From assembly GCA_903866915.1 (NCBI GenBank), contig CAIPPO010000185.1:1-49740 (forward strand): a stretch of 49,740 nt of DNA. The letters run 5' to 3'. Both the position numbers and the translations under genes were made by a program. Position 1 is the stretch's first letter; every line of letters starts with the position of its first letter. Below are positions 35,027 to 42,588 of this stretch, piece by piece. Below the pieces are notes generated by a model. The model ran no database searches and was not told the DNA's origin. It was given only the letters and a program-made list of their open reading frames with translations. Source of the DNA: an uncultured Mucilaginibacter sp. (GTDB lineage Bacteria > Bacteroidota > Bacteroidia > Sphingobacteriales > Sphingobacteriaceae).

Positions 35027-35512
35027 ATGTCGTCCCTTCCATTATCCAAAAGACCGATAGATATTGCATTGATCGTATTTTTTTGCATCAACCTTTTTTT
35101 TATCACCTATATCGTTGATGTGGAGCAGTTGATCATAGCCGATCCACATCATTTTACTTACCCTTTATGGCCGCCTGCAAAAATGGTCGACCTGGTACAC
35201 TGGTACGGCAACAACTTCGACCCGGTATTGATGGCCCGCCCGGCCTGGTGGCGGGCCACGATATGGATAGACGCATTGTTTTTCGGTCCGTTTTATGCCT
35301 TTGCTATCTATGCTTATGCCAAAGGGAAAAACTGGATACGGTTTGGCAGTATCGTTTGGGCATCAGTTATGCTAACAAATGTTTCTATTATCCTTTTTGA
35401 GGAAGTATTGGGCGAACACGCAACACCGCGACTTGATCGCGTATTGTTATCAAACGCTGCCTGGGTAATTTTTCCGTTATTAGTGATGTACAGGATGTGG
35501 CGGTCGGTATAG
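35027..35512 (+). CDS. EXPERA/emopamil-binding-like membrane protein
   Basis: A 161-residue protein with four membrane helices and the EXPERA-type pattern: an early acidic region (FITYIVDVEQLI), the PLWPPAKMVDLVHWYGNNFD loop, WWRATIWIDALFFGPFYAFA, and an acidic helix IILFEEVLG. It is related to eukaryotic EBP/TM6SF2-like proteins and to DUF2781. In bacteria the function is unknown; lipid binding is suggested by the family. Upstream is a GC-rich spacer (34865-34945) with a 7-bp inverted repeat (GCCTGGC/GCCAGGC), which holds no gene that I recognise. Confidence 0.72.
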   Translation: MSSLPLSKRPIDIALIVFFCINLFFITYIVDVEQLIIADPHHFTYPLWPPAKMVDLVHWYGNNFDPVLMARPAWWRATIWIDALFFGPFYAFAIYAYAKGKNWIRFGSIVWASVMLTNVSIILFEEVLGEHATPRLDRVLLSNAAWVIFPLLVMYRMWRSV

Positions 35513-35557
35513 CCATTCTCGGAAAAAAATTAGAAGGATCCAATCATGGACACTTTT

Positions 35558-35755
35558 TTACCAAAGAACATCGACGGGATAGGCGCTAAAATGCCGGTCG
35601 GCTGAAACAATCGATAGGTTTTCAGAAATGGATTGGGCGATAATGATTCGGTCAAAAGAATCTTTATGATAAAAAGGTAAATTAGTTAACACTTCCAGAT
35701 GGTCTGTGTTAATGCCAGGTGCATTTATATTGTTCAGAGACAAAAAATAATTTAC
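35558..35755 (-). pseudogene. PIN-domain (VapC-type) toxin remnant, C-terminal half
   Basis: The minus-strand frame runs from just after a TAG at 35756-35758 to a TAA at 35558-35560. It encodes a C-terminal PIN-domain piece: LPFYHKDSFDRIIIAQSISE followed by NLSIVSADRHFSAY. The HxDxFDR motif and the SAD segment hold the later acidic residues of VapC nucleases. The first half, with the N-terminal catalytic Asp, is missing, and no ATG precedes it. Length is about 65 residues, where 125-130 would be usual. It is almost certainly inactive. The antitoxin fragment lies 13 nt upstream. Confidence 0.62.
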
Positions 35756-35768
35756 CTAAGCTATTGCC

Positions 35769-35879
35769 TTAGAAGACAATTTTACCGGAAACGATTAATG
35801 AGCCAATAAAATCCACCACCTTCTTTTGCTTTTCCGCAGGCAGTTTATTTATCAATTCAACCAATTCTGCAGTGCTCAT
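35769..35879 (-). pseudogene. Truncated antitoxin (DUF2281-like) of the same module
   Basis: An ATG at 35879 opens a 36-codon frame: MSTAELVELINKLPAEKQKK then VVDFIGSLIVSGKIVF, stop. It resembles the N-terminal half of DUF2281-type antitoxins (helix-LPxEKxxxVxDFIxxL), which are normally about 65-75 residues and sit just upstream of a VapC gene. Both partners are shortened at the facing ends, consistent with one internal deletion; that is an inference. Confidence 0.5.
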
Positions 35880-35948
35880 AATAAAGCTAATTTACAAAAA
35901 ACGATCTTGAAATGCAAAAATCAGGATTCTGATCAGGTTGACAACCAA

Positions 35949-36764
35949 CTACCTGCCAAACGCCCATACCAAAAACTTAGGCAAAGCATAGGCCCAGGTA
36001 GCAGTGCTATGGGTGCCGCCTACCAATTCGAGGTATTGGATATCGGCCGGTCGGGTATATCCCCTGGCTTCAAGTTCTTTGATGATATCAACTGTATCGT
36101 CAATAGAATCGATGATACCGTTTTTATTGCGATCAGCTGTCTCGTCTTTAGTACCGGTTTGGAGCCAGAATTTAAGTTCGGGTTTATGCTTTGATTCACG
36201 AATCACGTGGTGCATGATGCGGTCGGCTTCGGTATAACCTTTACCCAATTCTTTGCTGCGCCACCAAAAGGAACCTGAAAATACGCCGGTCTTATTAAAT
36301 AGTTTAGGATGATGCCAGGCAATATCCATAGCCGATAATCCGCCTAATGAAAATCCAGCAAAAGCAGACGTGCCAAAATCGTCGATACCTATTTCTTTTT
36401 TAATCGCAGGTAAAAGTTCGAGGGTGATAAATTTGGAATAATTTGCCGCCTTTGACCCGCGGAATTTAAAATCAGGGTGACCGGCAACGCCGTATTCATG
36501 TAACCGATCATTGCCCGAATGCACTGCAGCTACAATCACCGGCTTAATCATACCGGTCTCAAATAATATACCAAGCGACTCAGCGAGTCTGACATTTTCT
36601 ATTTCCTGGCCGTCATTTAAAACAAGCAGGTTGAAAGGTTCAGCTGAAATCAGCTCCTCAGGCATTAATAAGGTGATCTTTACATCCCTTTTCAGGTATT
36701 CAGAATCAATAGCTATGGTATTTACATTTATCGTCATTTCACTCGCGGTCCGGCCCAAATACAT
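35949..36764 (-). CDS. Esterase D-like alpha/beta hydrolase
   Basis: A 271-residue alpha/beta hydrolase of the putative esterase family (Fes/esterase D-like). The nucleophile elbow is AGFSLGG (S139), the acid is probably in the TGTKDETADRNKNGIID region and the base is in GGTHSTATW. No signal peptide. An in-frame ATG at codon 10 is a possible alternative start. It is transcribed away from the second esterase at 36892, with 127 nt between them. It may serve the neighbouring amidoligase cluster, but nothing else links them. Confidence 0.78.
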   Translation of the reverse strand: MYLGRTASEMTINVNTIAIDSEYLKRDVKITLLMPEELISAEPFNLLVLNDGQEIENVRLAESLGILFETGMIKPVIVAAVHSGNDRLHEYGVAGHPDFKFRGSKAANYSKFITLELLPAIKKEIGIDDFGTSAFAGFSLGGLSAMDIAWHHPKLFNKTGVFSGSFWWRSKELGKGYTEADRIMHHVIRESKHKPELKFWLQTGTKDETADRNKNGIIDSIDDTVDIIKELEARGYTRPADIQYLELVGGTHSTATWAYALPKFLVWAFGR

Positions 36765-36891
36765 CGTTCAAAAATTTTAATAAGGTGCAAAAATAGATTA
36801 TCTCTGTCAAATAATAATACGGATTTATTTATACTAATGTTGCCAAATTGAATGAAAGCTATTAACTTACCGTCATTATCCCGCAAGTATT

Positions 36892-37599
36892 TTGATAGAA
36901 CAGTATCACAAATGGTATTCGCATAAATTGGGTCTCGACGTGGAAATGCTGGTATTCGGCGACCGCGGTTTCCCGGTTATTTTGTTTCCCACTTCGCAAG
37001 GACGTTTTTACCAAAATAAAGACGAAGGACTGATCGAATCTGTGGCTTGGTTTGTTAATGAGGGGCTGGTAAAGATCTATTGCCCCGATAGTTTCGACTG
37101 GCTAACCTGGTATAACAAGGGCGTGCATCCGGCTGAACGCGCCAGGAATTACAATATATACGATCAGATGCTTTACGAAGAACTAGCACCCTGGGCTATG
37201 CACGAAACCGGTAATAGTAAGGTGGCAACGGCGGGTTGTAGTTTTGGTGGATACCATGCAGCAAATTTTGCTTTGAAACACCCCGACCGCGCGGCGCACC
37301 TGTTTAGCATGAGTGGTGCTTTTGATGTGAAGCAATTTATGGATGGTTTTTATAACGACGACGTGTTTTATAATAATCCACCCGATTTTTTACCAGGCAG
37401 CAACCGGCACGAACTGTGGGAAATGAATATTATCCTGGGCACTGCCGAACACGATATTTGCCGGGGCGATAATGACAGCCTATCAACTATTTTGTGGGGG
37501 AAAAATATCAATCACTGGCTGGATGTTCGTGGCATTGGCGAGCACGACTGGCCAATGTGGCGGGCGATGTTTCCGCATTATTTATCTACGATAAAGTAG
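36892..37599 (+). CDS. Esterase-family alpha/beta hydrolase (TTG start)
   Basis: A 235-residue alpha/beta hydrolase with nucleophile elbow TAGCSFGGYHA (S117) and a likely histidine in GIGEHDWPMWR. It belongs to the esterase set whose members begin with a YHKWYSHKL-type strand and VFPTSQGRF-like loop. There is no in-frame ATG between the upstream stop (36853) and the conserved region, so translation probably starts at TTG 36892. The gene is the first of a same-strand series with ATP-grasp, GCS2-like and amidotransferase genes, and could hydrolyse or transfer the product made by those enzymes. Confidence 0.78.
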   Translation: MIEQYHKWYSHKLGLDVEMLVFGDRGFPVILFPTSQGRFYQNKDEGLIESVAWFVNEGLVKIYCPDSFDWLTWYNKGVHPAERARNYNIYDQMLYEELAPWAMHETGNSKVATAGCSFGGYHAANFALKHPDRAAHLFSMSGAFDVKQFMDGFYNDDVFYNNPPDFLPGSNRHELWEMNIILGTAEHDICRGDNDSLSTILWGKNINHWLDVRGIGEHDWPMWRAMFPHYLSTIK

Positions 37600-37602
37600 G
37601 TT

Positions 37603-37620
37603 GAGATTTGCGACGTGATA
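37603..37620. repeat. Intergenic motif GAGATTTGCGACGTGATA, copy A
   Basis: Begins 3 nt past the esterase stop. Closely related copies lie at 40007-40025 and, inverted, 40094-40112. Confidence 0.45.
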
Positions 37621-37672
37621 CAGAAGTTTTATAGTTTAAAATTTGAAATTATTTAATCAGATGTGCAGTTTT

Positions 37673-37718
37673 AGGTATCGAGATTGAGCCGGAGCAAATG
37701 GTCTCAATTCTCATACCT
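37673..37718. repeat. Imperfect 16-bp inverted repeat upstream of the ATP-grasp gene
   Basis: AGGTATCGAGATTGAG (37673-37688) and CTCAATTCTCATACCT (37703-37718) are imperfect complements around a 14-nt loop. The 37600-37751 gap otherwise holds no gene. It may be a REP-like element or an RNA hairpin in the ATP-grasp leader. Confidence 0.45.
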
Positions 37719-37751
37719 CAAATCTAACAGCTAACAGCTAAACAAAATACC

Positions 37752-38849
37752 ATGAAAAAAATAGGCATACTCTTCGGGCAGGAAAATTCATTCCCACATG
37801 CATTTGTAGATCGCATCAACCAAAAAGGCGAAAAAGATATTTCGGCCGAGTTTGTGCACATCGATAAGGTGATGCAAGCCGAGCCATCCGGTTATTCTGT
37901 CATTATTGACCGCATATCGCAGGATGTGCCCTTTTATCGTGCGATGCTTAAAAATGCCGCAATTAGCGGCACGGCGGTGATCAATAACCCCTTTTGGTGG
38001 AGTGCCGATGAGAAGTTTTTTAACAATGCCCTCGCTGTTAAAATTGGCGTACCTGTGCCTAAAACCGTCATCCTGCCGTCGAAAGATTTACCTGATGATA
38101 CTACTTCGCAATCATTCCGCAATCTGGCTTTTCCGCTGGATTGGGATGCCATATTCAATTACGTCGGTTTCCCGGCCTATATGAAGCCTTTTGATGGTGG
38201 CGGCTGGAAGGAAGTTTACAAACTGCACCATCAGGAAGAGTTCTTTGAAAAATACGATCTCACCAAACAATATGTAATGATGTTGCAGGAAGAAATTACT
38301 TTCGACGATTACTTCCGCTGCTATTGCATTGGAGGCAAACATGTGCGCATTATGCAATACGAGCCGCGCAACCCGCACCACCTGCGCTATGAACACGGCA
38401 AAGCGCCGGCCGAAAAGAAATTGCTCGAGACGGTAAAAAACTTCGTGATTAAACTAAATAAATATTTGGGCTACGATTTCAATACTGTTGAATTCGCCAT
38501 ACGCGACGGAGTGCCCTATGCCATCGACTTCTGCAACCCGGCTCCGGATGCAGAAGTAACCAGTGTTGGGCAGGACAATTTCGATTGGGTAGTTGAAACC
38601 GCGGCAGATTATGCGATTGAACGCGCCAAAAAACAAAAGGACGGTCGAGATAACCTAACCTGGGGAGAATACGTGAAGACTGGGGCCGCTGGCGTGCATT
38701 TGTTAGATAATGAGAAAAAGGTAGAAAAGAAAGCGGGAAAAAAGGTTGCAGACACCGTAACTGTAGCTCATAGTATTTTGGAAGAAGGCACAATAAAAGA
38801 AGAACCTGTTAAAAAAGCTGCAGCAAAAAAATTAGCTTCCAAAAAATAA
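37752..38849 (+). CDS. ATP-grasp ligase with Lys/Ala-rich tail
   Basis: A 365-residue ATP-grasp enzyme of the RimK/D-Ala-D-Ala ligase-like fold. The glycine-rich loop is PFDGGGWKEVYKL, the nucleotide-hinge region is in VMMLQEEITFDDYFRCY, and the metal-binding strand is NTVEFAIRDGVPYAIDFCNP. Such enzymes join a carboxylate to an amine through an acyl phosphate. The last 45 residues are unusual: low-complexity and basic (KKVEKKAGKKVADT, then VKKAAAKKLASKK), like an H1-type histone tail. It precedes the GCS2-like ligase by 56 nt. The substrate is unknown. Confidence 0.82.
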   Translation: MKKIGILFGQENSFPHAFVDRINQKGEKDISAEFVHIDKVMQAEPSGYSVIIDRISQDVPFYRAMLKNAAISGTAVINNPFWWSADEKFFNNALAVKIGVPVPKTVILPSKDLPDDTTSQSFRNLAFPLDWDAIFNYVGFPAYMKPFDGGGWKEVYKLHHQEEFFEKYDLTKQYVMMLQEEITFDDYFRCYCIGGKHVRIMQYEPRNPHHLRYEHGKAPAEKKLLETVKNFVIKLNKYLGYDFNTVEFAIRDGVPYAIDFCNPAPDAEVTSVGQDNFDWVVETAADYAIERAKKQKDGRDNLTWGEYVKTGAAGVHLLDNEKKVEKKAGKKVADTVTVAHSILEEGTIKEEPVKKAAAKKLASKK

Positions 38850-38905
38850 TTTGAAAAAGAGGGCTTTAAAACCTCGAACCAAATAAATAAAAACAGTTTA
38901 GCATT

Positions 38906-40003
38906 ATGAATGAATTTACCTTAGGCGTCGAAGAAGAATTTATGGTGGTCGACCCTGTGACGCGGGAGCTGCGGTCGCATGATCAAAAGATTGTTGAAGG
39001 CGCGCAAAAAATACTGGAGGATCAGGTCAAAGCCGAAATGCACCAGGCTGTAGTTGAAGTGGGCACCAGTATTTGCCGCAACACCACAGAAGCGCGTAAG
39101 GAAGTAAGTAAACTTCGTGGCACGGTAGCCCAGTTAGCTGGCGAATTAGGTCTCCGCATCGGTGCCGCAGGTACACACCCTTTCTCGCTTTGGGAGCACC
39201 AACTAATCACTGATCATCCGCGCTATTTCGAGATCGTGGATGAAATGCAGGATGCAGCACGCTCCAATCTTATTTTCGGGCTGCATGTGCATGTGGGTAT
39301 CCAGTCACGCGATCTGGCGGTTCATATCGCTAATCAGGTGCGTTATTTCCTGCCACACGTTTATGCATTATCCACCAATTCGCCTTTCTGGGAAGGACGT
39401 AATACTGGCTTTAAATCTTTCCGCACCAAGGTATTTGATAAATTTCCGCGTACCGGTATCCCCGATTATTTCAGTAGCATCGAAGAATATGACCGCTATA
39501 TCAAGTTGCTGGTTAAGACCAATTGCATCGATAATGCCAAGAAAATATGGTGGGATATTCGTGTTCATCCTTTCTTCGAGACCATCGAGTTCAGGATATG
39601 CGATTGCCCTATGTTAATTGATGAAACTATGGCATTTGTGGCACTTTTTCAGGCTCTTTGCGCCAAACTATACAAGCTACGCTTGCAAAACATGGCCTTT
39701 ATTACCTATAACCGGGCGCTGATCAACGAAAATAAATGGAGGGCAGCACGTTACGGGATAGATGGTAAAATGATCGATTTTGGGAAGGAAATGGAAGTCA
39801 ATACCCGTTCGCTGGTACTTGAATTGCTCGATTTCGTAGACGATGTAGTTGACGAGCTGGGCTGTCGCGATGACCTGCAATATGTACACAAGATACTTGA
39901 ACATGGCACTGGTGCCGACCGCCAGCTGGCCGTTTACGAACAAAACCATAACTTTGCCGACGTTGTTGATTATATTACAACGCAAACGCTTAAAGGAATA
40001 TAA
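38906..40003 (+). CDS. Carboxylate-amine ligase (GCS2/YbdK type)
   Basis: A 365-residue glutamine-synthetase-fold ligase of the YbdK/GCS2 family, in the group of glutamate-cysteine ligase-like enzymes. The N-terminal TLGVEEEFMVVDPVT is diagnostic, the middle has GLHVHVGIQSRD as the metal/ATP-binding strand pair, and WWDIRVHPFFETIEFRICDC is the characteristic second metal motif. Length fits. It most likely makes an amide bond to an amino acid side chain or gamma-carboxyl. In the same-strand run it follows the ATP-grasp gene and precedes the amidotransferase. Confidence 0.9.
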   Translation: MNEFTLGVEEEFMVVDPVTRELRSHDQKIVEGAQKILEDQVKAEMHQAVVEVGTSICRNTTEARKEVSKLRGTVAQLAGELGLRIGAAGTHPFSLWEHQLITDHPRYFEIVDEMQDAARSNLIFGLHVHVGIQSRDLAVHIANQVRYFLPHVYALSTNSPFWEGRNTGFKSFRTKVFDKFPRTGIPDYFSSIEEYDRYIKLLVKTNCIDNAKKIWWDIRVHPFFETIEFRICDCPMLIDETMAFVALFQALCAKLYKLRLQNMAFITYNRALINENKWRAARYGIDGKMIDFGKEMEVNTRSLVLELLDFVDDVVDELGCRDDLQYVHKILEHGTGADRQLAVYEQNHNFADVVDYITTQTLKGI

Positions 40004-40006
40004 AAT

Positions 40007-40025
40007 AGATTTGAGACGTGAAATA
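40007..40025. repeat. Intergenic motif, copy B
   Basis: AGATTTGAGACGTGAAATA begins 3 nt past the GCS2-like gene's stop. It shares GAxxTG...GACGTGA with copy A at the same position after the esterase stop. Confidence 0.45.
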
Positions 40026-40093
40026 GAAGACTTAAGAAATCCGATCTGATAGCTTAATGATTTAGTTTCAGAGACTTTGCAACCTATCGGTTC

Positions 40094-40112
40094 ATCTCAA
40101 ATATCACGTCTC
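40094..40112. repeat. Intergenic motif, copy C (inverted)
   Basis: ATCTCAAATATCACGTCTC is the approximate reverse complement of copy B and lies 24 nt before the amidotransferase gene. Copies B and C bracket the 40004-40135 spacer, which contains nothing else that I recognise. Confidence 0.45.
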
Positions 40113-40135
40113 CTATCTTATACCACAAAAAAATA

Positions 40136-40968
40136 ATGTCAGATAAACCAGAACTAAAAGTAGCGATACTCGATCTGTACGACGGCGTAGCTAACGAGGG
40201 CATGCGCGGTTTCCAGGAAATATTGAAAAGATACCGGGATAAGAACCAACTCAACCTTGACTACAGCATATTTGATGTACGCAGGAAATGCGAAGTTCCC
40301 AATCACAACGACTTTGATATATATATTGTTAGTGGAGGTCCGGGTAGCCCGCTGGATACCGAAGGCAGCGAATGGGAAAAGAAATATTTTAACCTGATCG
40401 ATAAGCTTGAAGATCATAACTTGTCAAATAATCTACAAAAAAAGCATGCTTTTTTTGTTTGCCATTCATTCCAGCTGATGTGCCGAAAATACAATTTGGG
40501 CGATATCAATATCCGACGATCACCATCTTTCGGGGTTCTACCGGTTCACCTCACCGAAGCCGGCAAAGCTGACCAGGTACTTGATAACCTGAAGGATCCT
40601 TTTTATACCGTCGACTCAAGAAGCTGGCAGGTGATTAATCCCAACCAAAAACGTTTTGAAGAACTGGGGATGCAATTACTGGCAATCGAAAAAGAACGTC
40701 CACATATTGAATTCCCCCGGGCTATGATGGCCATTAGGTTTAATGAATATTTTATATCGACGCAATTTCATCCCGAGGCTGATGCCAAGGGGATGAAAAA
40801 CTGGTTCTTAAGGAAGAAAAGAAAAAGGAAGTGGCTAACGAACACGGCATCGATAAATACAATGACATGCTCGAGCACCTGGATGATCCGGATAAAATAA
40901 CGTTTACCCAGGCTACTATTATTCCTAATTTTTTAGATCAGGCGGTTTTGAGTTGGCAGGAGGCCTAG
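40136..40968 (+). CDS. Class I glutamine amidotransferase with a frameshift near its end
   Basis: A GATase-1 domain protein with nucleophile C109 (FFVCHSFQLM) and the catalytic pair H212/E214 (QFHPEAD). The opened frame continues to 40900, but its last 28 residues after KNWF are implausible (RKKRKRKW and onward). From 40807, the frame shifted by -1 reads LKEEKKKEVANEHGIDKYND, then MLEHLDDPDKITFTQ and TIIPNFLDQAVLSWQEA, ending at TAG 40966-40968. That is clearly the true C-terminus. One missing base near 40805-40825, within a purine/A-rich run, explains it. It could be an assembly error, a mutation or slippage. Confidence 0.8.
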
Positions 40969-40974
40969 GCCTCT

Positions 40975-40990
40975 CCCGATGGGTATCGGG
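40975..40990. repeat. Diverged CCCGAT palindrome
   Basis: CCCGAT-GGGT-ATCGGG, a relative of the perfect palindrome at 2869-2886. It lies just past the corrected stop of the amidotransferase and could form a hairpin between it and the next gene. Confidence 0.5.
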
Positions 40991-41032
40991 GAAGTTGAAT
41001 TATTGAGGAGTTAGCTTATAGTTTTTTGCACG

Positions 41033-42226
41033 ATGGACGCTGCTGCACGAAAAATATTTAATGAGAAATTTTCGACGGAAAAATATGAAGCTTTCCTGCT
41101 TCGGCTGAATGATGGTCTGACAAAACCTGTTCAGTTTCGGGTGGCAGAGAGCCCAGTTTTCCTGACAGACGATTTCCGCGATAAGCTGCTGGCCGCTGGC
41201 AATGACATCATCGATGTGATCTTGCAGCCAGACTTCAAAGAACTGACTGAAAGAGCCATTCCCGAAAAATGGAAGGTAGCCAAAGAGAACGATCACCCAC
41301 ATTTTATCGCACTTGATTTTGGGGTTTGCAAAGATACCGGGGGCAATATCGTTCCAAAGCTGATAGAATTGCAGGGATTCCCATCGCTCTTTGGTTTCCA
41401 GGTGCATTTGGCTGATACTTATCGCCAGTCTTTTACTATCGACGACAATTGGGGGATATTCTTTAACGATATTAACAGGGAACAATACCTTGACCTATTA
41501 CAAGAAACCATCGTTGGGCCGCATCAACCCAAGGAAGTGGTTTTAATGGACGTTAATGCCCCTGAGCAAAAAACAGCTGTCGATTTTTATGTTACCCAAA
41601 AATACCTGGGCTTACCGGTATTGGCACTTAGCGACCTTATAGAAGAGAACGGGCAGTTATTTTACGAAGGCAACGGAAAATTACAACAAATCAAACGGGT
41701 ATATAACCGGCTGATTTTCGATGAAATTGAAAATGATCCGGACATTTTTGAAAAAGTTGTTGATATCAGAAAACCGCTGGATGTAGAATGGATAACACAC
41801 CCCAACTGGTTTTACCGCATCAGCAAGTTCACGATGCCCTTTCTTAAGGGCGATTATGTACCTAAAACACAGTTTTTGAATACGTTGAAGGTGGTACCTG
41901 CCGACCTTGAAAATTACGTCCTCAAGCCACTTTTTTCATTTGCGGGACAGGGGGTAATCATCGACATAAAAACAGAGGATATCGAAAACATTAAGGATCC
42001 GCAAAATTGGATTTTACAGGAAAAGGTGAATTATGAACCTGTATTGCAGGCACCGGATGGTGGCGTAAAAATTGAGATTCGCTTACTTTACCTTTGGCCC
42101 GATGGCGAAAATAGACCAACTCTTGCAATTAACCTGGCACGTTTAAGTAGGGGAAAAATGATCGGCGTGCGTTATAACAAGGATTTTGACTGGGTTGGTG
42201 GCACCGTTGCCTTCATGCGAAAGTAA
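41033..42226 (+). CDS. ATP-grasp-like ligase (second)
   Basis: A 397-residue protein with an ATP-grasp-type nucleotide site late in the chain: YVLKPLFSFAGQGVIIDI, then WILQEKVNYEPVLQAPDG and VKIEIRLLYLWP. The N-terminal part has a conserved-looking acidic segment (KLIELQGFPSLFGFQVH). The order resembles glutathionylspermidine synthase-like or permuted ATP-grasp proteins, but I cannot assign a subfamily. It starts 64 nt after the corrected end of the amidotransferase gene, on the same strand, and probably acts in the same pathway. Confidence 0.7.
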   Translation: MDAAARKIFNEKFSTEKYEAFLLRLNDGLTKPVQFRVAESPVFLTDDFRDKLLAAGNDIIDVILQPDFKELTERAIPEKWKVAKENDHPHFIALDFGVCKDTGGNIVPKLIELQGFPSLFGFQVHLADTYRQSFTIDDNWGIFFNDINREQYLDLLQETIVGPHQPKEVVLMDVNAPEQKTAVDFYVTQKYLGLPVLALSDLIEENGQLFYEGNGKLQQIKRVYNRLIFDEIENDPDIFEKVVDIRKPLDVEWITHPNWFYRISKFTMPFLKGDYVPKTQFLNTLKVVPADLENYVLKPLFSFAGQGVIIDIKTEDIENIKDPQNWILQEKVNYEPVLQAPDGGVKIEIRLLYLWPDGENRPTLAINLARLSRGKMIGVRYNKDFDWVGGTVAFMRK

Positions 42227-42289
42227 AACCTTATACTATCCGGGCATTATATGCGTATATAAGAGCTGAAAATGTATTAAATTTGTGAC

Positions 42290-42448
42290 ATGATTTACCA
42301 GTTACCGATCGTTGCATTACTTTTCGCTGGTGCAGTCTTTTATGTAGTAAGGATGCTTTATAAAAGCTTCACTGCAAAAAAGGGCTGTGGCGAAAACTGT
42401 AAATGCGGTGTTGATTTTTCGCATATTGAACCACCTAAAGTAAAATAA
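42290..42448 (+). CDS. FeoB-associated-type Cys-rich small membrane protein
   Basis: A 52-residue protein: a single membrane helix (MIYQLPIVALLFAGAVFYVV) followed by a cysteine-rich cytosolic segment KKGCGENCKCGVDFSHIEPP with C33, C37 and C39. This layout matches the FeoB-associated cysteine-rich membrane protein family. No feoA or feoB lies in the window. A TAnnTTTG box (TAAATTTG, 42278-42285) is only 4 nt before the start, too close to serve as a normal promoter for it. The rest of 42227-42588 contains the promoter at 42426. Confidence 0.7.
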   Translation: MIYQLPIVALLFAGAVFYVVRMLYKSFTAKKGCGENCKCGVDFSHIEPPKVK

Positions 42449-42456
42449 TATATTTG
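42426..42456 (+). promoter_or_regulatory. Bacteroidota promoter for the GH18/deacetylase/GT2 gene
   Basis: TTG (42426-42428), a 20-bp spacer and TATATTTG (42449-42456) make a full -33/-7 pair. It overlaps the end of the small Cys-rich gene and leaves a leader of about 125 nt before the ATG at 42589. Confidence 0.6.
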
Positions 42457-42588
42457 CAGCGATTAGATTTTAGATAGAAGGCCGAAGGTCATGATATTTT
42501 GATGATTATTTAAACCTGTATAAACCGGGCAGCAGCAACGCGCCTTTCAACAATTCTTATCTCGAATCTTTAGTTATAAACCAAATAA

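Noticed and set aside
40807-40830. Programmed -1 frameshift site of dnaX type
   Set aside because: The exact A-AAA-AAG heptamer is absent in the needed phase; AGA AAA AGG allows only weak slippage, so a missing base is more likely.
41000-41485. Open minus-strand frame of 161 codons
   Set aside because: It is antisense to the second ATP-grasp-like gene and shows no domain.
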